Source: Lachnospiraceae bacterium
Lineage (GTDB): Bacteria > Bacillota > Clostridia > Lachnospirales > Lachnospiraceae
Length of the DNA stretch: 13,605 nucleotides
Direction of reading: 5' to 3'
NCBI GenBank assembly: GCA_014804385.1
Contig: JAAUZW010000011.1
Location: forward strand, 23,488-37,092
Of the stretch, positions 1-5,879 are shown piece after piece. Position numbers and translations under genes: made by a program. The notes below the pieces were generated by a model, which saw only the letters and a program-made list of their open reading frames with translations, had not been told where the DNA came from and ran no database searches. Positions within the stretch are counted from its first letter, which is position 1. The number at the start of each line of letters is the position of its first letter.

Positions 1-592
1 TCATTTCCTTTTCTTTTTGGGTCAGATAGAAATCCCCGTCCTCGAAAATTTCTCCTGCGATCTTGGGCATACTGGTCTCTGTTTCCCACGGATTATACTC
101 TCCGTCATACTCCACACTGGAGCGATCCCAGCCCTCTCCCGAAAAGCGGCTGATGGTGATAATTGCCGTGTCGGCAAATGCCTTCGCCCCCTCCACCAGC
201 TCATCCGGAAGAGCCGGCTCTACCGTCATACCGGGCGCCGCACCCTTCGCATACTGTTCCTTCACGTCCTTACGATAAAAATCAGACAACGGTTCATACA
301 AGGTCACCGTATCCTCCTGCAGCTTCAATCCGTCATACAGATTGCGCACATAAGCAACCGTCACATCACCGCTTCCGCCGCCGCCCTTTACGTAATCAAA
401 GCTTCCCTTGCCAAAAAGAGCCACCCTGCTCCCGGCACGAAGCGGCAAAAGATTCGTATCATTCTTTAACAATACCATTCCTTCTTTGGCAGCTTCTTTT
501 GAAAGCGCGATATGCTCCTTTGATGCAGTTACATGTTGCCCCTCCTTCAGAGGCAGATTCGGCTGATACTTCGCTCTTGTCCATCTCTCCAT
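1..592 (-). CDS. Glycoside hydrolase family 3 (beta-glucosidase type), 5' part; 3' end beyond left edge
   Basis: The minus strand reads open from an ATG at 592 to the left edge, giving about 197 residues. Upstream in the same frame there is no other ATG before a stop. A GAGGG ribosome site lies about 6 bases before the ATG. The protein starts MERWTRAKYQP and carries the GH3 hallmark EAAKEGMVLLKN at about residues 33-44, then a glycine-rich FGKGSFDYVKGGGGSGDV stretch and ITISRFSGEGWDR near residue 145. In GH3 enzymes these motifs belong to the alpha/beta sandwich domain that usually follows the catalytic barrel. Here they sit at the N-terminus, so this is the domain-swapped type known from gut Clostridia, and the barrel should lie beyond the left edge. 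Family members hydrolyse beta-linked glucosides or related oligosaccharides; the exact substrate cannot be told. No signal peptide is visible, so it is probably cytoplasmic. It is divergent from the AraC-type gene, its likely regulator. Confidence 0.88.
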   Translation of the reverse strand, partial: MERWTRAKYQPNLPLKEGQHVTASKEHIALSKEAAKEGMVLLKNDTNLLPLRAGSRVALFGKGSFDYVKGGGGSGDVTVAYVRNLYDGLKLQEDTVTLYEPLSDFYRKDVKEQYAKGAAPGMTVEPALPDELVEGAKAFADTAIITISRFSGEGWDRSSVEYDGEYNPWETETSMPKIAGEIFEDGDFYLTQKEKEM

Positions 593-706
593 CTTATCCC
601 TCTTTTCCGGCAGCTTCTGCCTTATTTTTTCGTTATGATCTGCTCCGTACAACAGCTGTTCTTCTGACTTATAACATCATTATAAGTGTCAGCGCTCTGT
701 TAATCT

Positions 707-736
707 ATGATAAATATTGCTTAAAATATAGGTCAA
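707..736 (-). promoter_or_regulatory. Possible promoter of the GH3 gene
   Basis: On the minus strand TTGACC (736-731) and TATCAT (712-707) are separated by 18 bases, which would give a leader of roughly 105 bases before the GH3 start. The -35 box lies inside the left arm of the inverted repeat described below. A TATAAT hexamer at 684-679 is an alternative -10 but has no convincing -35. This is a motif match only. Confidence 0.35.
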
Positions 737-797
737 TCTTGATATTGTATATAATATTAGATATAATTAAGCATAAATTCTATGATTATATTGACCT
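730..797. promoter_or_regulatory. Inverted repeat AGGTCAAT / ATTGACCT around the araC promoter, candidate operator pair
   Basis: AGGTCAAT at 730-737 is repeated as its exact reverse complement ATTGACCT at 790-797, 60 bases apart start to start. The left arm ends one base before the araC -35 box and covers the putative GH3 -35 box. The right arm lies just after the expected araC start of transcription. The placement fits two half-sites for a regulator of both genes, possibly by looping. Binding by the neighbouring AraC-type protein is inference; AraC proteins often use direct rather than inverted half-sites. Confidence 0.4.
739..767 (+). promoter_or_regulatory. Sigma-A type promoter of the AraC-family gene
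   Basis: TTGATA (739-744) and a perfect TATAAT (762-767) are separated by exactly 17 bases. Transcription would start near 774, leaving a leader of about 50 bases before the ATG at 825. The surroundings are very AT-rich. Confidence 0.75.
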
Positions 798-824
798 TGA
801 CAGGTATTCCCCCAGGAGGCGCCC

Positions 825-1670
825 ATGCACTGCGAACATGAAACAGTCCACGATGATGAACTGACACAGGTATATTTTTCTTCCGTAGAAAATTCCGATT
901 GTCTTGTCCCGGCGCACTGGCACCAGCACCTCGAAATACTATATATAGCCAAGGGCCAAATGACCGCCTATATCAACGAGACCTCCTACGAGCTTCTCCC
1001 CTGTGATATTCTGATCGTCAATCCTCATGATATTCACTACACGCATGCGCTCGGAGACTGTCATTATTACCTGCTTCAGATTCCTTCCGTCCATCTGGAG
1101 CGCATCAGCACAGACTGGAGGCTGCTTCACTTTTCCGAATATCTTCCCCGTGATCTCTCTCCCGACTCGCTCAATTTCCGGTTAGGCGAAACCTTCCGGG
1201 AATTTATCGATCTGGATCAGAACAGGGAAAAGGGCTGGCATCTGCTTTTTTTTACAAGACTCTACTATTTTCTATATCTTCTGTACACAAATGGTTCCTC
1301 TCTTTTAAGCGCGCAGAATAAAAAGCGCACGGAACGGGATTTTCTGCGCATTGAACAGAGCATGCTATATGTCCGCAAACACTATCGGGAACAGATTTCC
1401 CTAAACCAAATCGCGGCGCAGCTTAGTGTCACTCCCGAATATTTCTGCCGCCTTTTTAAAAAATATACCGGACAGACCTTCTTCACTTACGTGTCACAGG
1501 TGCGTCTTATGCGTTTTTATCAGGAATTGATACAGACAGATGAGAGTATTACCTATTTGCTGGAAAAAAACGGAATAACAAATTATAAGTTATTCATGCG
1601 GATGTTCAGAGAAACCTACGGCACAACGCCGCATAAGCTCAGAATGCGGCATAAAGATCGCACCTGCTAA
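825..1670 (+). CDS. AraC-family transcriptional regulator with cupin sensor domain
   Basis: The protein has 281 residues, a normal length for two-domain AraC regulators. The N-terminal half resembles the AraC sugar-binding cupin: a His-rich stretch H31-W-H33-Q-H35, then a beta-rich segment containing LPCDILIVNPHDIHYT at about residues 58-73. The C-terminal part has the two helix-turn-helix motifs: the first at about 193-213 (LNQIAAQLSVTPEYFCRLFKKY) and the second at about 239-268, ending in the family signature FRETYGTTPHKLR. The start is well fixed: AGGAGG at 814-819 lies 5 bases before the ATG. Proteins of this kind bind DNA and activate or repress adjacent sugar-use genes when the cupin binds its ligand. 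The divergent GH3 gene is the obvious target, which is inference. The 3' end lies in a hairpin, with the TAA stop in the loop. Confidence 0.92.
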   Translation: MHCEHETVHDDELTQVYFSSVENSDCLVPAHWHQHLEILYIAKGQMTAYINETSYELLPCDILIVNPHDIHYTHALGDCHYYLLQIPSVHLERISTDWRLLHFSEYLPRDLSPDSLNFRLGETFREFIDLDQNREKGWHLLFFTRLYYFLYLLYTNGSSLLSAQNKKRTERDFLRIEQSMLYVRKHYREQISLNQIAAQLSVTPEYFCRLFKKYTGQTFFTYVSQVRLMRFYQELIQTDESITYLLEKNGITNYKLFMRMFRETYGTTPHKLRMRHKDRTC

Positions 1671-1684
1671 ACCGCAGGTGCGAT
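1657..1684. terminator. Hairpin between convergent araC-type and BMP genes, probable terminator
   Basis: A perfect 11-bp stem, ATCGCACCTGC (1657-1667) with GCAGGTGCGAT (1674-1684), encloses a 6-base loop that holds the araC stop codon. Neither side has a strong T-run; the minus side has CTTTAT after the stem. It probably ends the minus-strand chemoreceptor/BMP transcript about 30 bases past its stop, and may also act on the plus strand. Confidence 0.6.
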
Positions 1685-1713
1685 GCCCGATTGTCTACAG
1701 ACTCTCTCTTCTG

Positions 1714-2874
1714 TTATTTCCAGGTAAAATCATCCGGCGTTATGCCGTTAAAATTAGCCGCAGGCACGATATCTCCCAATATGAGCAATTCATAGGCGGC
1801 ATCCAGCTTTTCGATCGTCCCGGCCGACAACTGGTTTCTTCCCTCCGCACTGACATAGCCTGTGGAACCCGTATCGGCCTGAAGCGTTACATTCCCGCCT
1901 CCGAAAAAGCCGACAGAGATCGCATTCAATGTTCTCTCCACATCATTATGCATCACCTTAATGGCGGAAGTCAACATGACGTTGCGATTTCCGTCAGCGC
2001 CGTCATCATACTGGTCAATGTCACATCCGATGTACCAGACGCCTTCGGCCTCCTTCACCGCCGCCAGAACACCGCTTCCGGCGTCACCCGCCGCTGTAAA
2101 GATAACGTCAACGCCCTTTGCGATCAAAGCCTTTCCTATGACCTTTCCGGTTTCTGTATCGGCAAAAGAACCGATATAATTACCGCCCACATTGGCGCCG
2201 GTAACATCTGTTCCCGCATAGGCCGGAAGTTCAATGATCTCTACGTTTTTCCCCTCCGTCCCGTTCACATATTTCACGCCGCATTCAAAACCATACTGAT
2301 AGTTTACGTTGGAGGGATAGGCAAAGCCGTTTACGACAGCCACCTTACCAGCCTTTGTCTCAAGCGCCGCCGCCATTCCTGCAAAGAAGCCGGATTCCTG
2401 CTCCGCAAAACACATCGCAAAAATATTATCAACCTCCACCTCATTGCCCTCTGCATCGGTGGGGAAGGTATCTACCAAAATAAACTTCACATTCGGGTTT
2501 TTCTGTGCGATTTCGGAAATCCCCGCGAACTGGAAACCGCAGCATACGATCACATTATAATCCGCCACAATATCCGCCACTGCCGCAATCGCCGCGGCCG
2601 TATCGCCGGTAGTCTCCTGTACGGGCTTTACCGTTGCACCCGGATGAGATTCAATAAAAGCCAGGATACCATTATAATTATCTTCATTAAAAGAGTGATC
2701 ATCTACCCCTGCCGGACTGCTGACAATGGCGATCTTCATGCCCTCCCCCGCATTTTCCGCCGCCACTACCCCATCTGTCTTCTCCGTCCCGGCATCATTT
2801 CCTGAATCTCCACAGGCAGTCACGGAAAGAACCATGACAGACGCAAGAAGAAGTGACAATATCTTTTTTCTCAT
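1714..2874 (-). CDS. BMP/PnrA-family substrate-binding lipoprotein
   Basis: This extracellular lipoprotein belongs to the basic membrane protein (BMP) family, whose best-known members (PnrA/TmpC) bind purine nucleosides for ABC transporters. A signal peptide starting MRKKILSLLLASVMVLS is followed by the lipobox VTAC, with Cys21 as the lipidated residue. The mature part opens with MKIAIVSSPAGVDDHSFNE, the conserved first strand and ligand-loop region, and later has TAAGDAGSGVLAAVKE and IGCDIDQYDD, typical of the second lobe. The frame opens at an ATG at 2880, but the GGAGG at 2887-2883 is only 2 bases from it and 8 bases from the ATG at 2874, so the second is preferred (386 residues). It lies 18 bases after the chemoreceptor stop, so the two are almost certainly co-transcribed. 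No permease or ATPase gene follows. The ligand is not proven by sequence. Confidence 0.9.
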   Translation of the reverse strand: MRKKILSLLLASVMVLSVTACGDSGNDAGTEKTDGVVAAENAGEGMKIAIVSSPAGVDDHSFNEDNYNGILAFIESHPGATVKPVQETTGDTAAAIAAVADIVADYNVIVCCGFQFAGISEIAQKNPNVKFILVDTFPTDAEGNEVEVDNIFAMCFAEQESGFFAGMAAALETKAGKVAVVNGFAYPSNVNYQYGFECGVKYVNGTEGKNVEIIELPAYAGTDVTGANVGGNYIGSFADTETGKVIGKALIAKGVDVIFTAAGDAGSGVLAAVKEAEGVWYIGCDIDQYDDGADGNRNVMLTSAIKVMHNDVERTLNAISVGFFGGGNVTLQADTGSTGYVSAEGRNQLSAGTIEKLDAAYELLILGDIVPAANFNGITPDDFTWK

Positions 2875-2892
2875 AATCATTTCCTCCAGAAA

Positions 2893-4632
2893 TTATATTT
2901 TAAAGAACGCAACATCCCGTTCCAAATCATCCGCAATATCTTTCAGATCCTTTGACGCATCCGCAAGCAGGGTGATCGTCGCATTCAGCTCCTGCATCGA
3001 TGCATTGGTTCCCTCTGCAGACGCCGTATTTTCTTCTGCTACGGCGGACAGATTCTGTATCACATCGACCACCTTAACTCTCGCCTCATCGCACTCTTTG
3101 GTCTGCTCATAGATCTGTTTGGTTTCTCTGATCGAGGTTTCGATCTTCTCGCTGACCTCGGCGAATTTTTTCTTTGTCTCCTCCAGCTTTCTCTGCTGTT
3201 CTACAATGATCTCTCCCGCCTCTGTCATGATCTCAACAGACGCTTTGGAATCCTCCGCCAACTGTTTTATGATATCTTCGATCGTCTTGGCAGAACTGTT
3301 GGAGTCATCTGCCAATTTGGAAATCTGTGAGGCCACAACGGCAAATCCCCTGCCGGCTTCTCCCGCCCTTGCAGCCTCGATATTGGCATTTAATGACAAT
3401 AAGCTTGTCTCGCTGGCGATCGCCGTGATCAGGTTGACAGAATCCTGAATCTTTCCGACCGATTCATTGGTCGTATTGACAGAAGCGTCTATTTTCCTGA
3501 TCGCCTCTAACGTCCTGTCGTTGGATACGCTCAGTTCACTGATGATCCGCTCGGATTCATTATCCGCCTCCCGGATCTCCATGGATATGCTGTCCAGTTC
3601 CTGCACGCCCGTGACGATTTTCTCAATCATGGAACCAATGGTCGTAACCTGCATGGTCGCCGACTCGATATCCTCCGCCTGCATCTGGGCCCCTTTGGCG
3701 ATATCACTCACCGCATGGCTGATTTCCTCCACCGTAGCGCCGGTCTGAGCCGCAACGGATTCCAGGGAATCACTTGACTGGGTCAGATTGTCGGTTTTTT
3801 CCTTAATGCCGCCGACCATGCTCTGAAGCTTTTCCGCCAGACCATACATGGACGCGACCATCACACCGATCTCATCCGTTCTCTTCTTCGCCACAACGCC
3901 AAGCTTCTCCGCCTCCTCGCTGAGCTCCACCCGCAGATTGCCGTCTGAAATACTGCCAAGCATACCGCCTACCCGGACAACGATGGTCGCGATCCCCTTG
4001 ACAAGGAACGAACAGATCACCACCGCCGCTACCAGAATAACGCAGGAAATGAACAGAATCCCTATTGTCTTGGTCCGGATCGTTGCATCCACATCTTCTG
4101 ACGGCTGCCCGGCAAAAACCATACCTACAACAGCCCCCTCTCTGTTCCTTACCGGTTTATAATAGGCATAATAATTCTGATCATTGATCACAATGCTGTC
4201 TGTACTGTATTCCTCTCCGCCTATCAACACATGCTCGACAACCACATCGGGCGCTTTTGTCCAAAGCATCCTGTTTCCTGATTTGTCGATCAGGGAAGTG
4301 GCCACTCTCACATCCCCGTAAAAGAGGGTAACGTCCGTATCCTCACCCGCCGTATAGCTGTCAATGATATCCTCGTGTGCGGTGATATTATAATCCCCTT
4401 TGTAGAGCAAATACCCTTTCACTCGATACTCCCCCGGATCGATCGCATCATAGGATGCAGAAACCGATTGACACACAAGGGACAGTCCCTTCATGACCTT
4501 TTCCTTCATTCCGTTCTGCAGCGCGTTGATGGAATAGACTGCCAAAATAACATCCGCACAGATGATCGGCAGAGCACACATTAAAATCAGTTTTGCTAAA
4601 ATTCCCAAACCCTTTTTCTTTTTTCTCTCCAT
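2893..4632 (-). CDS. Methyl-accepting chemotaxis protein with extracellular Cache domain
   Basis: The 579-residue receptor has the classic layout. A lysine-rich start precedes TM1 (about 11-33). The extracellular region (about 40-185) resembles a single-Cache sensor of the sCache_3 type (LLYKGDYNIT, TDVTLFYGDVRVATSL, QNYYAYYKPVRN, VVGMVFAGQPSEDVDA). TM2 (about 187-212), a HAMP linker and a long coiled-coil signalling domain follow. The tip that contacts CheA and CheW is clear at about 403-441 (LLSLNANIEAARAGEAGRGF, then KLADDS), with ETS where QTN is more usual. The ATG at 4632 follows an AAAGGG ribosome site at a rather long spacing of about 12 bases. Such receptors control CheA and thus flagellar rotation in response to small molecules, often organic acids for this Cache type (family knowledge; the ligand here is unknown). 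It is first in a unit with the BMP lipoprotein. No other che genes are in the window. Confidence 0.95.
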   Translation of the reverse strand: MERKKKKGLGILAKLILMCALPIICADVILAVYSINALQNGMKEKVMKGLSLVCQSVSASYDAIDPGEYRVKGYLLYKGDYNITAHEDIIDSYTAGEDTDVTLFYGDVRVATSLIDKSGNRMLWTKAPDVVVEHVLIGGEEYSTDSIVINDQNYYAYYKPVRNREGAVVGMVFAGQPSEDVDATIRTKTIGILFISCVILVAAVVICSFLVKGIATIVVRVGGMLGSISDGNLRVELSEEAEKLGVVAKKRTDEIGVMVASMYGLAEKLQSMVGGIKEKTDNLTQSSDSLESVAAQTGATVEEISHAVSDIAKGAQMQAEDIESATMQVTTIGSMIEKIVTGVQELDSISMEIREADNESERIISELSVSNDRTLEAIRKIDASVNTTNESVGKIQDSVNLITAIASETSLLSLNANIEAARAGEAGRGFAVVASQISKLADDSNSSAKTIEDIIKQLAEDSKASVEIMTEAGEIIVEQQRKLEETKKKFAEVSEKIETSIRETKQIYEQTKECDEARVKVVDVIQNLSAVAEENTASAEGTNASMQELNATITLLADASKDLKDIADDLERDVAFFKI

Positions 4633-4671
4633 AGTAATATAACGCCCTTTCTATAAACCGTAATATCTAAA

Positions 4672-4700
4672 ATTTTATCATTGTAAAGAGCCAAATGCAA
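4672..4700 (-). promoter_or_regulatory. Promoter of the chemoreceptor/BMP unit
   Basis: On the minus strand TTGCAT (4700-4695) and TAAAAT (4677-4672) are 17 bases apart, and the -10 is preceded by TGA, an extended -10 element. The leader would be about 33 bases. I found no sigma-D (flagellar) promoter here. Confidence 0.55.
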
Positions 4701-4704
4701 TTAT

Positions 4705-4718
4705 ATAACGCTCGTTAT
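4705..4718. promoter_or_regulatory. Palindrome ATAACG-CT-CGTTAT just upstream of the chemoreceptor promoter
   Basis: Two perfect 6-bp arms (4705-4710 and 4713-4718) separated by 2 bases lie 4 bases upstream of the -35 box. It could be a dimeric regulator site; it is short enough to arise by chance in AT-rich DNA. Confidence 0.25.
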
Positions 4719-4799
4719 GGTATGCTTCGCACTTTTTCCGGTATAATTTGCGGTTTTTGTCAAAATACCGCTGATACCGCCGTATACTATAAAAAAGTC

Positions 4800-4829
4800 T
4801 TGCTTATTATCCGTAAACCATAGTAAAAT
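4800..4829 (+). promoter_or_regulatory. Possible promoter of the FlxA-like gene
   Basis: TTGCTT (4800-4805) and TAAAAT (4824-4829) are 18 bases apart, about 60 bases before the start codon. The match is moderate. No GCCGATAA-type sigma-D -10 box is visible, although a flagellar-regulon promoter would be expected if the protein is flagellar. Confidence 0.35.
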
Positions 4830-4894
4830 ATGGATATATATATATTGTCAAACGGGAAATACAAACATCCTTTTGTGGGGAAGGAGTGGATTCT

Positions 4895-5809
4895 ATGAGT
4901 ATTGGCAGCATAACATCATCGAGCAGCATGTCATTCATGCAGATGAATGCGGCAAGCGCACCGGATGCAAAAAGCAAAAAAATTCAAGATGAAATTACAG
5001 ACGTAGAGCGGGAGATGCAAAAGATATCTTCCGATGCAGAGCTTTCCTATACTGAAAAAACGGATGAACGGAAGACCCTTCAGAAAGAAATATCCAGTCT
5101 CAATACCAAACTGGATCAGCGTCAGGAAGAACTTCTCCGATCACAGAAAAGAGAAAGCATGCTGGCGGAGCTTCGGGAAAATCAGAAACCGGAAAAAGCG
5201 GAAGACGAAGCAGATGATCTGCCGGCAAAAGAGGCCTCCTCAGACACTGCTGCGGAAACAAACAAAACGCCCGCAGCCGATGAGTCCCAGGCGCAGCCAC
5301 AGGCAGGAGCGGTCATCGCCAGCACCGACGACGGCACTGTGATCTTAAAGGAAGAAGCCAAGCTGAGCGAGGCACAGGAAAGCGTTCCCGAAAAAGAACA
5401 AGTTTCTGAAACCAAAGAAGAAAACAGTGTTAAAGAAGAAACAAAAGCTGCAGACAGCGGTACAGATACAGCTGTCCGCCCCTCCGGCGAGGAGATGTAT
5501 GCAATGGTATCGGCGGACACCTCCGCACAGCTTGCAAGCCGCCAGGGAACGATCATAGCCAAAACCGAGGACGGCATTGCTATCTTAAAGGGAGAAATAG
5601 CGCAGGACGAGCGGCGCGGTGTCGATACGGAAGGAAAACAGGCTGAACTCGAAAAGATGGAAAAACAGGAAGAAAGGGCAACTGCATTCCAGTTCTCTGT
5701 ATTAGGCAAGGCAATGAACTCAGCCGCCGAGGCTAATGTGGCCGGAATAGAGAAAACGGCACAGGAGGAGCAGGCGGTGCAGCAGCAATTTCAGGTTTCT
5801 ATCGCATGA
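4895..5809 (+). CDS. FlxA-like protein with acidic low-complexity insert
   Basis: The protein has 304 residues from the ATG at 4895, which is placed 8 bases after AAGGAG (4881-4886). An in-frame GTG at 4886 overlaps that site and is rejected. The N-terminus MSIGSITSSSSMSFMQMN, then KSKKIQDEITDVEREMQ and a predicted coiled coil to about residue 90, resemble clostridial FlxA-like proteins, named after an E. coli flagellar-regulon protein of unknown biochemical role. Residues about 95-200 are rich in Glu, Lys, Ala and Ser and look disordered. The C-terminal part (about 205-304) is again helical. A short motif occurs twice: GAVIASTDDGTVILK (138-152) and GTIIAKTEDGIAILK (218-232). There is no signal peptide or membrane segment. 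It is divergent from the chemoreceptor and convergent with the sensor kinase. A link to motility is inference; the molecular function is unknown. Confidence 0.7.
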   Translation: MSIGSITSSSSMSFMQMNAASAPDAKSKKIQDEITDVEREMQKISSDAELSYTEKTDERKTLQKEISSLNTKLDQRQEELLRSQKRESMLAELRENQKPEKAEDEADDLPAKEASSDTAAETNKTPAADESQAQPQAGAVIASTDDGTVILKEEAKLSEAQESVPEKEQVSETKEENSVKEETKAADSGTDTAVRPSGEEMYAMVSADTSAQLASRQGTIIAKTEDGIAILKGEIAQDERRGVDTEGKQAELEKMEKQEERATAFQFSVLGKAMNSAAEANVAGIEKTAQEEQAVQQQFQVSIA

Positions 5810-5840
5810 TAAATCGAGGGCACAAGCGCTTCTATGCATA

Positions 5841-5879
5841 AGAATTAAAAAAGGACCAGCAAGGTCCTTTTTTAATTCT
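5841..5879. terminator. Bidirectional intrinsic terminator shared by FlxA-like and kinase genes
   Basis: A perfect 17-bp inverted repeat runs from 5841-5857 to 5863-5879 with a 5-base loop (AGCAA). The GGACC/GGTCC core is flanked by an A-run on one side and a T-run on the other, so both strands have a GC-rich stem followed by U residues. The kinase's TAA stop (5874-5872) and its last codons lie inside the stem, while the FlxA-like gene ends 31 bases before it. Confidence 0.9.

Noticed and set aside
163..864. Plus-strand frame of 233 codons over the left end
   Set aside because: It is antisense to the GH3 coding sequence and runs through the araC promoter and ribosome site; its composition is not protein-like.
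1678..2805. Long plus-strand open frame opposite the BMP gene
   Set aside because: The minus strand encodes a clear BMP lipoprotein over the same bases with signal peptide and ribosome site. The plus frame shows no family motifs and is a shadow of it.
4738..4763. TTGACA on the minus strand (4763-4758) as the chemoreceptor -35 box
   Set aside because: At a 16-18 base spacing no -10-like hexamer follows; the TTGCAT-17-TGATAAAAT pair nearer to the gene fits better.
4831..4846. Alternating TA run upstream of the FlxA-like gene as a phase-variable repeat
   Set aside because: The run is short and interrupted and does not lie between promoter boxes or in a coding frame, so slippage would have no clear effect.
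5182..5709. Minus-strand frame of 175 codons in the FlxA-like gene
   Set aside because: It is Ser-rich antisense of the Glu/Ala-rich insert, a common artefact of such codon usage.
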